Position numbers and translations under genes: made by a program | Notes under the pieces: generated by a model | Databases searched by the model: none | What the model was told of the DNA's origin: nothing | What the model saw: only the letters and a program-made list of their open reading frames with translations | NCBI RefSeq assembly: GCF_001696455.1 | Contig: NZ_MAUJ01000001.1 | Coordinates: forward strand, 62,001 to 126,000 | DNA length: 64,000 nt | Direction of reading: 5' to 3' | Origin: Pseudoalteromonas luteoviolacea | Lineage (GTDB): Bacteria > Pseudomonadota > Gammaproteobacteria > Enterobacterales > Alteromonadaceae | In this document: one piece after another, positions 9,057 through 17,900 of the stretch | Layout: every line of letters begins with the position of its first letter | Position numbering within the stretch: position 1 is the first letter of the stretch

Positions 9057-9997
9057 TGGATGCGTTGACAAGCGGAATTATCAAGTCGTTTCTGCTTCAT
9101 TTCGCGTTAGCTGGAATGTTGTTCGCCTCTGCTAATTTGCAGATGTCAAAACCTACCGTGATGCAGGTGCAGCTTAATCCAATCAGTGAGTCTATTGAAG
9201 AAGAGAAAGTCGTGTCTGCCATTTCGGTTGATCAACAAGCCGTTGAGCGCAAAGTTGCCGAGTTGAAAAGACAAGAAGATGCCAAAAAGCGAGCAGAAGA
9301 AAAGCGCATTCGCGATTTAGAGCGCCGAGCACTTCAAGCTCGTAAAGACCGAGAAGCGGAGGCCAGACGCATCAAAAAGCTTGAGCAACAGCGACAAGCA
9401 AAACTTGCTGAAAAACGCAAAGCAGAAGCGCAAGCTAAAAAAGCCCGTGAAGTTGAGAAGAAACAACGTGCCGACGCAGAAAAAGCACGTAAAGAAAAGC
9501 TACAAGCAGAGCGAGCGGCAAAAGCAGCAGCGCAAAAGCGTAAGTCAGAAGAAGATCGTTTAAAAGAAGCTGAAGCCAAGCGTAAGCATCAAGAAGAGGA
9601 AGCTAAACGTAAAGCCGAAGCAGCTGAGCAGGCGCGTCAAAAAGCACTACAAGAGCAATTGTTACAAGAGCAACTTGCTCAAGAGCAGGCTGCAAGAGCC
9701 AAAGTACGCCAACAACAAGTGTTAGGGGAAGTAGATAAGTACAGAGCACTCATTATGCAGCGTATTCAGTCAAACTTACTTATCGATGAGAAAATGAAAG
9801 GCAAACAATGCCGCTTGAATATTCGTCTCGGGTTCAATGGACTCGTGACACAAGCAAAATCTCTTGGGGGCGACAAGTTGGTGTGTGAAGCGGCGCTTAG
9901 AGCTGTACGTATGGCAGATACCTTACCTGTTTCAAAAGATAAAGATGTCTTTGAACAGCTTAAAAATATTAATTTAACGATTAAACCAAACCTTTAA
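9056..9997 (+). CDS. tolA: Tol-Pal system protein TolA
   Basis: Transduces TolQR energy across the periplasm to Pal and TolB. The 313-residue protein has an N-terminal membrane helix with a Ser-x-x-x-His type motif (SFLLH, about residues 11-15). Residues 60-220 form a long charged Lys/Glu/Ala/Arg/Gln-rich helix. The C-terminal globular domain (about 225-313) has conserved cysteines and the LNIRLGFNG motif. It is shorter than the 421-residue E. coli protein, mostly in the helical spacer, which varies among species. Confidence 0.93.
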   Translation: MDALTSGIIKSFLLHFALAGMLFASANLQMSKPTVMQVQLNPISESIEEEKVVSAISVDQQAVERKVAELKRQEDAKKRAEEKRIRDLERRALQARKDREAEARRIKKLEQQRQAKLAEKRKAEAQAKKAREVEKKQRADAEKARKEKLQAERAAKAAAQKRKSEEDRLKEAEAKRKHQEEEAKRKAEAAEQARQKALQEQLLQEQLAQEQAARAKVRQQQVLGEVDKYRALIMQRIQSNLLIDEKMKGKQCRLNIRLGFNGLVTQAKSLGGDKLVCEAALRAVRMADTLPVSKDKDVFEQLKNINLTIKPNL

Positions 9998-10006
9998 AGG
10001 AAAACC

Positions 10007-11365
10007 ATGTTAAAGCATTTTAAAAACATATTGTTGGTTTTTGCTTTCGGAATGACAGCCCTCGCTAACGCGGCGCTTGAAATTGTCATCACCGAAGGGG
10101 TAGACAGTGCAAGACCGATTGGGGTTGTGCCATTTAAATACATAGGTAATGGAGAAGTGCCCTCTGAGATCAGCTCGGTTATCGCAGCTGATTTGATGAG
10201 AAGTGGTAAATTTAAGCCCGTAGCAGAGGAACAAATGCCTCAATTGCCCACGACTGATGAAGAAGTGGATTACGATGCTTGGGTTAGCTTAGGTGTCGAA
10301 GCGATTCTTGTTGGAACAGTGACGCAGCAGCCCGCCAATCGCTATTTGGTGAAATACGAGCTTATCGACGTATTGCGCGCGCAAATCACTGGCGGCGAAA
10401 CACGCATGATGAGTAATGGTAAGTTAATGAAGAGTCAGGATCACATTCTAGAGAGTCGTCAGAGTGTAATTGACAGTGATTCATTCCGTTACTATTCACA
10501 CCAAATCAGTGATGTGGTTTACGAGGCGCTCACTGGTGAACGTGGCGCATTTAGAACCAAGATTGCTTATGTTATCGTTCGTGAAGAGCAAGACAAGCCA
10601 TATCAGCTTGTTGTAGCGGACTATGACGGCTTTAACGAGCAAGTGTTACTGCGCTCTAAAGAGCCTCTCATGTCACCTGCGTGGTCGCCTGATGGGAATA
10701 AATTAGCGTATGTAACATTTGAAAATCGTCAATCTCAGATCTATGTACAAGACATCTATACAGGAAAGCGAGAAAAGATCACCAGCTATAAAGGCATCAA
10801 TGGAGCACCACAGTTTTCGCCTGATGGCACACAAATGTTAGTGGTGTTGTCAAAAGACAAAGGCGGAGCGACAGAAGTGTACGTTATCGACCTCGAAACT
10901 CGCAGCGAAAAGCGCTTAACTAAGCACAGAAGTATAGATACTGAGCCAAGTTGGCATCCAAATGGCAGAGAAATTGTTTATACGTCTGAAAGGGGTGGTA
11001 ATGCCCAGATATATAAGTTAAATTTAGATACTGGTAGATCTAGACGTGTGACCTTTGATGGCGATATGAACTTAGCGGGTTCTATTACACCAGATGGTAA
11101 ACAATTAGTAATGGTAAATCGCACGTTAGGTCAGTACCATATTGCTAAGAAAGAATTTGATTCAGGGCTGTTTCAGGTGCTAACTCGTACGAGACTCGAC
11201 GAATCCCCGAGTATTGCGCCGAACGGCTCTATGATTATTTACAGTACCCTGCATAATAATAAGCAGGTTTTGGCCCTGGTGTCGATGGACGGTCGCTTTA
11301 AAGCGAGATTGCCAGTACTTGACGGGCAAGTGAAGGCACCGGCCTGGTCGCCGTTTTTACAGTAA
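10007..11365 (+). CDS. tolB: Tol-Pal system beta-propeller protein TolB
   Basis: Periplasmic protein that cycles between TolA and Pal during outer-membrane constriction. The 452-residue protein has a signal peptide (cleaved near ALANA), an N-terminal domain and a C-terminal WD40-like propeller with repeated blades ([43 protein letters not shown]). It starts 9 bp after tolA behind AAAGGA. Confidence 0.97.
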   Translation: MLKHFKNILLVFAFGMTALANAALEIVITEGVDSARPIGVVPFKYIGNGEVPSEISSVIAADLMRSGKFKPVAEEQMPQLPTTDEEVDYDAWVSLGVEAILVGTVTQQPANRYLVKYELIDVLRAQITGGETRMMSNGKLMKSQDHILESRQSVIDSDSFRYYSHQISDVVYEALTGERGAFRTKIAYVIVREEQDKPYQLVVADYDGFNEQVLLRSKEPLMSPAWSPDGNKLAYVTFENRQSQIYVQDIYTGKREKITSYKGINGAPQFSPDGTQMLVVLSKDKGGATEVYVIDLETRSEKRLTKHRSIDTEPSWHPNGREIVYTSERGGNAQIYKLNLDTGRSRRVTFDGDMNLAGSITPDGKQLVMVNRTLGQYHIAKKEFDSGLFQVLTRTRLDESPSIAPNGSMIIYSTLHNNKQVLALVSMDGRFKARLPVLDGQVKAPAWSPFLQ

Positions 11366-11406
11366 AATTTACTGGTTAGACTTATAAAGATATAGGAATA
11401 TACTCG

Positions 11407-11943
11407 ATGCAACTTAACAAAACTTTAAAGGCTTTATTGGTAGCGTTGCCTGTAATGACTTTAGCTGCATGTAGCTCATCATCTGGTGATGTTGATGGTG
11501 GTGAAGGTCAGCAAACCAATGCTTCTTCTAACAGCAACAACGACGGCGTTGATGTAAACACAATTGATCGTCCAAAAACTGCTGAAGAAAAACTTCAGGA
11601 GAAGTATGAAGCGTTGCGTCAAGAGCAGATCGTATACTTCGATTTTGACCGCTCTACTGTTCGCAGCGAGTACGTTGAGTTACTACAAGCACACGCTGAC
11701 TTCCTAGTTAAAAACCCAAGCGTTAAAGTACTGATTGAAGGTCACGCAGATGAGCGTGGTACGCCTGAGTACAACATCGCACTAGGTGAGAGCCGTGGTA
11801 AGTCAGTTGCTAAGTACCTTGAGAGCCTAGGTGTTTCTGATAGCCAAATCTCTGTAGTGAGCTACGGTGAAGAAAAGCCAATGGTTAAGTCGCGCACTGA
11901 AGAAGCTTTTGCTAAGAACCGTCGCGCGGTATTGGTATACTAA
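11407..11943 (+). CDS. pal: Peptidoglycan-associated lipoprotein Pal
   Basis: Outer-membrane lipoprotein tethering the envelope to peptidoglycan. The 178-residue protein has a lipobox (LAACSS), a Ser/Asn-rich linker and an OmpA-like domain (YFDFDRSTVRSEY, IEGHADERGTPEYN, SYGEEKP) containing the diaminopimelate-binding Asp and Arg. Codon choice appears more biased (GGTCACGCAGATGAG style) than in its neighbours, consistent with high expression. Confidence 0.97.
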   Translation: MQLNKTLKALLVALPVMTLAACSSSSGDVDGGEGQQTNASSNSNNDGVDVNTIDRPKTAEEKLQEKYEALRQEQIVYFDFDRSTVRSEYVELLQAHADFLVKNPSVKVLIEGHADERGTPEYNIALGESRGKSVAKYLESLGVSDSQISVVSYGEEKPMVKSRTEEAFAKNRRAVLVY

Positions 11944-11960
11944 TTTAGACAAGAGATGTT

Positions 11961-12716
11961 ATGAAGCCGAAAACTATTTTGGCAGCCATCATCTTTCTTA
12001 GCGGGAGCTCCCAAGTTTGGGCAGCTCCCGCTACTGTTTATGATGCTGCAAATTCACAGAAAACGCTTGAACAGCGCGTTGCTGAACTCGAAAACATGAT
12101 GAACAATCGCAATCGTGTTCAGGCAGACTTACAATTACAATTGCAGCAATTGCAAGACGAAGTGAGCCAAGTTCGTGGTTTTACCGACGAGCAAAGCTAC
12201 AAGCTTGAAAAAGTCTTACAACGCCAACGCGAGTTATATCAAGAGATTGAAAATCGCGTCACGCAAGTTTATGAGCAAACTAAATCAGATATTGCAGCAA
12301 CGACTATCCCCAGTGTTGGAGAGCAGGCTGTAAGTACTAACTTATCTGAAAACGAAGCGTATGATCGCGCTGTGGCACTTATTATGAAAGATAAGCGCTA
12401 TGATGCGGCAATTCCTGAATTTCAAAACTTTTTGAAGCAGTTCCCCGAATCTGTTTATATTCCAAATGCGCATTATTGGCTAGGCCAGCTACAATCTATT
12501 AAGAGTCAGCCAGCAGAAGCAATAAAGCATTTCACCGTGGTTGTTGATCAATTCCCTGACTCCAACAAGCGCCCTGATGCAATGCTCAAGCTGGGTACAT
12601 TGGCTGCAAACGCTGGCGATAAAGAAAAAGCTAAGCAGTTGTTCAATGACTTGATCAAAGAGTACCCAAGTACAACTGCTGCAAAATTGGCAACAGAGCG
12701 CTTAGCTAAGTTATAG
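11961..12716 (+). CDS. cpoB: Cell division coordinator CpoB (YbgF)
   Basis: Periplasmic TPR protein that coordinates PBP1B activity with Tol-driven constriction. The 251-residue protein has a signal peptide (ending VWAAP), an N-terminal trimerising coiled coil (about residues 33-95, Gln/Leu/Glu-rich) and three C-terminal TPRs (YDAAIPEFQNFLKQFPES, PAEAIKHFTVVVDQFPDS, KEKAKQLFNDLIKEYPST). It is the last gene of the tol operon. Confidence 0.95.
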   Translation: MKPKTILAAIIFLSGSSQVWAAPATVYDAANSQKTLEQRVAELENMMNNRNRVQADLQLQLQQLQDEVSQVRGFTDEQSYKLEKVLQRQRELYQEIENRVTQVYEQTKSDIAATTIPSVGEQAVSTNLSENEAYDRAVALIMKDKRYDAAIPEFQNFLKQFPESVYIPNAHYWLGQLQSIKSQPAEAIKHFTVVVDQFPDSNKRPDAMLKLGTLAANAGDKEKAKQLFNDLIKEYPSTTAAKLATERLAKL

Positions 12717-12791
12717 TTAGCTGCTTTGTGTACACAGTGGTCTAAAAATAGGCGCTTAGACATAAAATTTAAAAAAAACAGCGTAATTCAG

Positions 12792-12819
12792 TTGCACTAG
12801 AAATTTAAATAAGTATTAT
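12792..12819 (+). promoter_or_regulatory. Candidate tRNA-Lys promoter
   Basis: TTGCAC (12792-12797) and TATTAT (12814-12819) are 16 bp apart and followed by a GC-rich discriminator, as is usual for stable RNA genes. Confidence 0.5.
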
Positions 12820-12867
12820 AAGCGCCCGCAGCAGGCGATACGGTATCGACTTCTTGCTGCAATGAGT

Positions 12868-12943
12868 GGGTCATTAGCTCAGTTGGTAGAGCAGTGGACT
12901 TTTAATCCATTGGTCGATGGTTCGAGTCCATCATGACCCACCA
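12868..12943 (+). tRNA. tRNA-Lys (anticodon TTT)
   Basis: 76 nt with encoded CCA. The acceptor arms GGGTCAT/ATGACCC pair, the T-loop TTCGAGT is present, and the anticodon stem GTGGA/TCCAT encloses loop CTTTTAA, giving anticodon TTT at 12901-12903. Confidence 0.97.
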
Positions 12944-13064
12944 TTCCAAGCGTATTCTTTTATTATTAAATATTCTTTCCTAATCTTGTCATTTACTAGG
13001 ATTATCTCTGTATTTTTCGTATAATTCGCCTCAATTATGCAATGTGGACTATGTGGTCGAGAGA

Positions 13065-14108
13065 ATGAGTCTAGCAGAACAAATCATGCCCGAGGATTAT
13101 ATATTTCCTCCAAAACCCGCTCCGTTAAATGATGAAGAAAAGGCGCAGTACAAAGCGCGTATTAAGTCATTGTTAAAAGAGAAAAATGCCGTATTGGTTG
13201 CCCATTATTACACGGATCCAGAGATCCAAGCATTGGCAGAAGAGACCGGTGGTTGTGTCGCGGACTCACTTGAAATGGCGCGCTTTGGTGCTAAACAAGA
13301 AGATGCAGACATTATCATTGTTGCTGGTGTACGTTTCATGGGTGAGACAGCTAAAATCCTCACACCTGAAAAAACAGTTGTGATGCCAACGCTGGCAGCC
13401 ACGTGTTCACTGGATGTAGGTTGTCCAATCGAAGAGTTTTCTAAATTCTGTGATCAGCACCCAGAAAGAAAGGTTGTTGTATACGCAAATACGTCTACTG
13501 CGGTTAAAGCCCGTGCCGATTGGATTGTGACTTCTTCATGTGCACTTGAAATCGTTGAGCACTTAGACTCTGAAGGCGAAACCATCATTTGGGGCCCAGA
13601 TAAGCATTTAGGGTCATACATCCAGAAGAAAACTGGTGCTGATATGATCATGTGGAATGGTGCGTGTATCGTTCATGATGAATTCAAGACGAAAGCATTG
13701 AAAGACATGAAAGCGTTGCATCCAGATGCTGCGGTACTTGTACACCCAGAGTCGCCAGCAGAGATTGTAGATCTTGCTGACGCTGTTGGTTCTACAAGCC
13801 AGCTAATCAAAGCAGCGCAAGAGATGGATAATCAAAAGTTCATCGTGGCAACAGATCGCGGTATTTTCTACAAAATGCAGCAACTTTGCCCTGAAAAAGA
13901 ATTCTTTGAAGCGCCAACTGCAGGCGAAGGTGCAACCTGCCGAAGCTGTGCCCATTGCCCTTGGATGGCGATGAACGGCTTGCAGGCGATTGAAGAAGCG
14001 CTGATCAATCCTGAAGGCAAAGAAGTCTTTGTCGATATGGAGCTACGTAAAGGCGCGTTACGTTCACTTAATCGTATGTTAGATTTTTCAGCGAGCTTAA
14101 AAGGTTAA
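13065..14108 (+). CDS. nadA: Quinolinate synthase NadA
   Basis: [4Fe-4S] enzyme condensing iminoaspartate with dihydroxyacetone phosphate to quinolinate in NAD synthesis. The cluster cysteines are in [21 protein letters not shown] and [27 protein letters not shown] and [11 protein letters not shown] are family signatures. ATG 13065 gives 347 residues, the same as E. coli. An in-frame GTG at 13044 would add seven residues, and neither has a clear ribosome site. It stands alone between two tRNA genes; no nadB or nadC is in the window. Confidence 0.97.
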   Translation: MSLAEQIMPEDYIFPPKPAPLNDEEKAQYKARIKSLLKEKNAVLVAHYYTDPEIQALAEETGGCVADSLEMARFGAKQEDADIIIVAGVRFMGETAKILTPEKTVVMPTLAATCSLDVGCPIEEFSKFCDQHPERKVVVYANTSTAVKARADWIVTSSCALEIVEHLDSEGETIIWGPDKHLGSYIQKKTGADMIMWNGACIVHDEFKTKALKDMKALHPDAAVLVHPESPAEIVDLADAVGSTSQLIKAAQEMDNQKFIVATDRGIFYKMQQLCPEKEFFEAPTAGEGATCRSCAHCPWMAMNGLQAIEEALINPEGKEVFVDMELRKGALRSLNRMLDFSASLKG

Positions 14109-14159
14109 TACAATATTGACTGTAATCTAGCCAGTTGAGTGAGATTACAAAAAAAGTAC

Positions 14160-14188
14160 TTGCTAAAAGGCGGGGGTTTTCATAGTAT
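14160..14188 (+). promoter_or_regulatory. tRNA-Ser promoter
   Basis: TTGCTA (14160-14165) and TAGTAT (14183-14188) are spaced by exactly 17 bp. The GCCCC discriminator that follows is typical of stringently controlled stable RNA. Confidence 0.6.
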
Positions 14189-14206
14189 TAGCCCCGCATT
14201 CAGTGC

Positions 14207-14297
14207 GGAGAGATGGCTGAGTGGCTTAAGGCGCACGACTGGAACTCGTGTATACGTTTATAGCGTATCGAGGGTTCGACTCCCTCTCTCTCCGCCA
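14207..14297 (+). tRNA. tRNA-Ser (anticodon GGA)
   Basis: 91 nt with the long variable arm of class II tRNAs and encoded CCA. The GGAGAGA/TCTCTCC acceptor pairs. The anticodon stem CACGA/TCGTG encloses loop CTGGAAC, with anticodon GGA at 14241-14243. The variable arm is TATACGTTTATAGCGTATC. Confidence 0.96.
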
Positions 14298-14329
14298 TTC
14301 CTTTCCCTTTAAAATCAATCATTTATAAA

Positions 14330-14561
14330 TTACTTACTCAATTTTGGGGCGATTTTGGGGCGGTCTTCGCCAAATCCTAATTGTTCACTAACGCGTTTTG
14401 ACATGTCTGGTACTTCGTTGTGCATCCATTTTAAAAAGTACGATACAGCTTTAATGCTTGTTGCCAAACCTTCAAAATAATCATTTTATCGTACTTCCAA
14501 AGCATTTTTCGCTGTGGTCTATCAATTCATAGGCTGAGCAAGCGTGGATTTTATCGAAGGG
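14330..14561 (-). pseudogene. Frameshifted C-terminal gene remnant beside tRNA-Ser
   Basis: Reading leftwards toward the tRNA, 51 codons in one frame (14485-14330, ending with two Lys around Leu-Ser and TAA) carry non-random protein sequence such as AVSYFLKWMHNEVPDMSK. Just upstream, another frame continues as KIHACSAYELIDHSEKCFG (14552-14496). Removing one A from the AAAA run near 14484-14486 joins them. There is no start codon with a ribosome site and stops lie upstream, so this is the decayed 3' end of a larger gene. Its position and orientation at a tRNA-Ser 3' end suggest an integrated-element remnant, but I cannot identify it as an integrase. Confidence 0.55.
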
Positions 14562-14675
14562 TTATTTAAACCAGTAAATTGACCTTCTATCTACATTCCT
14601 TATTATTAATTATATAAATAAGATACAGTATCAGCAGTTTGCATGTATTCTCTTTTTCCAAGGCAGGTTGGCTAA

Positions 14676-17234
14676 ATGGATATTGATAGGTGTTTCTCAA
14701 ACACATACTTAGAGCCATTAAGGCATATTGCATCCGGCGGAATGGGGGATATTTATCTTGCCAAAGATACCCGCTTAGATAGAGAAGTCGCCGTCAAAGT
14801 ACTGAAAAGACAGCATGATAATGGTGATGACAAAGAGTTTGATAAAATGTTGAGCGAAGCGCGCCTTATGGCTCGAGTCAATCACCCTAATATAGTGCAA
14901 CTCTATGACATAATTGAAACAGACGATGGCGTATTACTCGTTATGGAGTATGTCAAAGGACGAACACTGGCGCAGTACCTGAAAGAATCTTTGATATCCT
15001 TTAATGACAAAATTGAGCTGCTACGTCAGGTAGCCATCGCAATTCACTACTCCCATCAACAATCCATCGTACACAGTGATATAAAAGCGGGCAATATCCT
15101 TATTACTGAACAAAAGGCAGTTAAGATCATCGATTTTGGCATTGCGAGCCTATTTAGCCAGAAGCGCTTAAACGGTGCCGAAGAAGCCCGTAGTTACGGC
15201 AGTTATGGTGCTATGTCGCCAGAGCAAATAAGAGGGGAACAACTCACGCAAGCAAGCGATGTATTTTCGTTCGGGATCCTAGCTTATAGGTTTATCTATC
15301 TCAAACACCCTTTTGGCGCTGTTAAGGGACCAGAACTCGCTGATGCTATCTTGAATAATAAAGCATTACCGGCTCATAAAATTGAAGGGGATGTGTCAGA
15401 GCAATGTCGTGACTTAATCAACGACATGTTAATGAAAGCGCCTCAAGACAGGCCCCAAAATATGCAGCATGTACTTTGTGTTCTAGAGAACGTGTTACAG
15501 CAATTGGAGCAAGACCTATCAGAAGAAACTCAGCCGCTGGGCGCTAACCTGCCTGACAAACGAGCAAACTCAATTCGTCCGCTCCGGTGGGGAGTGATCA
15601 TTACATCCATCTTATTATTGTGTGTTGTATATCCGTTTTCCCTTGTTTTGGAAAACCATGAACGAATTAGATATGTGATTGTTTTGGAGCCTGAAATAGA
15701 GACAGAACAAGGTGTAAATGAACATAGCAGACTTACCAAGTTAGCCATCGATAATGTCGTTAGACAGACGGTAATTAACAGCGACAAATTCGAGCTCATA
15801 GCACATTCAGAGTACGAGTCCGAAGGTATCAGGCTACCCGACTTGGTTAAGGTGACTGGTGCCGATATTGTGCTTTTACCTGAAGCCAGATGTGAAGGAA
15901 AGTACTGTGATGTGAGATTATCTTTTTTAAATAGCGATAAGCTCGTCGTAGAAAAACAGCTATCAGGCAGTGTTCAAAGCAATGATTATGTGGCCATGGA
16001 TACCATATTCCGCTCGCTTGCAGCCCATGTTCTTGGCAATGACGTACGTGAAGAAATGAGTCAAAGTAATGTAGATCCCATTGCGTACCAACGCTTTATT
16101 TCGTTATATGATGAAGTAAGTTTTAATGGCCGATATACCGTTGAAAACTTCAACAAAGCTGTAAATCTACTCGAACAAAACCCGAATCTGTTTTCTCTAT
16201 ATTCATTGCTCAGGGAGTTAGGCCTGGAGCTATACCATGCAAGTTCGGACAAGAATATTTTGACGCGCCTCAACCGACTTTTTCAGTATGCGCCCTCTAG
16301 TTATAGGAATTCAAAGGCTTACACTGTTGATATTGCTTACATCGCCATTGAAAGTGGTGATTACCAATTTGCCGATGAACTCATTGCTAAATTGTCCTCG
16401 TATGGTGAGTCAGCGTTAAGCTTTCATTTAAAGGGCAATTTAGCATATCAACAGCATAAACTACCGCAGGCTATCGCTCATTATCAAAAAGCTTTGCAGC
16501 AAAACCCGAGCTTGATATCAGGCTACAACTTGGCAATCGCACTGTATGACCATTCTCAAATCCAAGCCGCTCAGCAACAGTTTGAGTCACTTATTTCGCG
16601 ATACCCTTGGTATCTCGAGAGTCATAGATTACTGGCTGATATCTATATGCTTGATGGCAATATTAGTGGTGCAATAGAGTTGTATGAAATGATTGGTTTC
16701 GAGAATATGAGTGCGATTGATCACAATAACCTTGCTTTAGGATTTCTGGTTATTGGAGACACTCAAAAAGCATTGAATCATGCAGGAAAAGCAGTCGCCA
16801 TGAGCCCCGAAAATACGGCGTTCTTGCTCAATCTGGCGGATATCAATCAATTACTCAATAATAGTGATTCAGCCAATGACAACTATGCGAAAGTCATTGC
16901 GTTAAACTCAGGAAAGGAAGAACTCACGAAGTATCTTGAAAGCGGTCAGGCTTATGCTCAATTGGGGCATCATAAAAAGGCGCTAGAAGCTTTATACAGT
17001 GGTATAAAGTTGTCGACAGACAGTATCAGTTATTCCTACAGTGCTGCTTTGATTTATACCCTCTCTGGAGAGATAAAATCCGGTCTATTACATTTTAAAG
17101 ACTCAAAAGCAGGTGGTTATACCGCTCAGTGGTTTAATCTACCTTGGTTTATACCTCTCTGTGTTTATGAAGAATTTAGAAAGCCGCTTTTGGAATTAGA
17201 GAAGGCAAATATCTGTCAATCTAAACCACGATGA
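14676..17234 (+). CDS. Membrane-anchored Ser/Thr protein kinase with periplasmic TPR domain
   Basis: An 852-residue protein. The N-terminal Hanks-type kinase (about 14-275) has Gly loop IASGGMGDIY, Lys41, Glu61, catalytic Asp135 and Asn140 in HSDIKAGN, DFG 153-155 and SPEQ 181-184. The canonical HRD is HSD here: the catalytic Asp is kept, but the RD arginine is replaced by Ser, so activation-loop control may be absent. One transmembrane helix (about 305-325) places the rest outside the cytoplasm. That part has an unrecognised domain (330-550) and several TPRs (about 565-790; e.g. LPQAIAHYQKALQQNPS). No phosphatase or FHA partner is adjacent; an FHA protein lies 14 kb away. Substrate unknown. 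Confidence 0.85.
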   Translation: MDIDRCFSNTYLEPLRHIASGGMGDIYLAKDTRLDREVAVKVLKRQHDNGDDKEFDKMLSEARLMARVNHPNIVQLYDIIETDDGVLLVMEYVKGRTLAQYLKESLISFNDKIELLRQVAIAIHYSHQQSIVHSDIKAGNILITEQKAVKIIDFGIASLFSQKRLNGAEEARSYGSYGAMSPEQIRGEQLTQASDVFSFGILAYRFIYLKHPFGAVKGPELADAILNNKALPAHKIEGDVSEQCRDLINDMLMKAPQDRPQNMQHVLCVLENVLQQLEQDLSEETQPLGANLPDKRANSIRPLRWGVIITSILLLCVVYPFSLVLENHERIRYVIVLEPEIETEQGVNEHSRLTKLAIDNVVRQTVINSDKFELIAHSEYESEGIRLPDLVKVTGADIVLLPEARCEGKYCDVRLSFLNSDKLVVEKQLSGSVQSNDYVAMDTIFRSLAAHVLGNDVREEMSQSNVDPIAYQRFISLYDEVSFNGRYTVENFNKAVNLLEQNPNLFSLYSLLRELGLELYHASSDKNILTRLNRLFQYAPSSYRNSKAYTVDIAYIAIESGDYQFADELIAKLSSYGESALSFHLKGNLAYQQHKLPQAIAHYQKALQQNPSLISGYNLAIALYDHSQIQAAQQQFESLISRYPWYLESHRLLADIYMLDGNISGAIELYEMIGFENMSAIDHNNLALGFLVIGDTQKALNHAGKAVAMSPENTAFLLNLADINQLLNNSDSANDNYAKVIALNSGKEELTKYLESGQAYAQLGHHKKALEALYSGIKLSTDSISYSYSAALIYTLSGEIKSGLLHFKDSKAGGYTAQWFNLPWFIPLCVYEEFRKPLLELEKANICQSKPR

Positions 17235-17300
17235 CAGTTGCCTTCAATTATTATTTGGCGAGCACTTTAGCCCCTAGTGGGAGGCGAGTGCAAAAGGCCA

Positions 17301-17768
17301 CTACTTTGGTCTTCTCACCACAATAATAGGGTCAATAGCAAAAGAGAATGTATCTAGAGCCATGTTATTGGCTAATGTCGTTGGACGAGCAAAAAAGTTA
17401 AAACTCGCTCTAGCATCTTCTTTTGATTCAGTGACTTTTCTGCTGATGGTCAACTCACATGTTTTGTTATTGTTGAGCAACTTATAGCTAAAGTTCATCA
17501 GCGGATTTATTATAAGGTCAAATATTGGCGTGGATTCTGAAAAAGATAAGTGAGTGTGTTCGTCAAAAGTAAAGAGTAGCTTGTACTCCCCCGCGTCCGT
17601 CGGCTGAATGATAATGGGCGTTTCTACGAAGTTATTCTTTACATTGCCATCCTCTAAATGGATTGTTAACTCTTCTTCACCCCCTGGGGTAGGTAATCCA
17701 TTTTGAAATACTGGTCTTTCAACAACTTGTTGTGTAATAGTAAATTTTAGCTCATTGGTTGTGTTCAT
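17301..17768 (-). CDS. Hypothetical protein, 155 residues
   Basis: Not recognised. Start ATG 17768 is chosen because AGAGGA precedes it; a longer frame opens at 17825 without a ribosome site. The sequence lacks a signal peptide and membrane helix. It has alternating hydrophobic/polar strands (LKFTITQQVVE, YKLLFTFDEHTH, FDLIINPLMNFSYKLL, FSFAIDPIIVV) that suggest a beta-sandwich. It is convergent with the kinase and divergent from the MetE-like gene. Confidence 0.55.
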   Translation of the reverse strand: MNTTNELKFTITQQVVERPVFQNGLPTPGGEEELTIHLEDGNVKNNFVETPIIIQPTDAGEYKLLFTFDEHTHLSFSESTPIFDLIINPLMNFSYKLLNNNKTCELTISRKVTESKEDARASFNFFARPTTLANNMALDTFSFAIDPIIVVRRPK

Positions 17769-17900
17769 AATGGCGTCCTCTATGAAGCCGTTAGACATGT
17801 AAAGTAGCCTATCATAGGTTTTCATTACACAGTATTACACCGTGTTTTAACTTGCCTTTAGAAATAAATGTCGCCTGCTATACTTGGATAAACTACCCTT

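Noticed and set aside
9334..9579. Antisense and alternative frames in tolA
   Set aside because: Low-complexity Lys/Ala/Glu codons leave other frames open; TolA is certain.
14330..14561. Calling the tRNA-Ser remnant a tyrosine recombinase
   Set aside because: Position fits, but no recombinase motif (R, HxxR, Y box) could be read, so only an unidentified pseudogene is reported.
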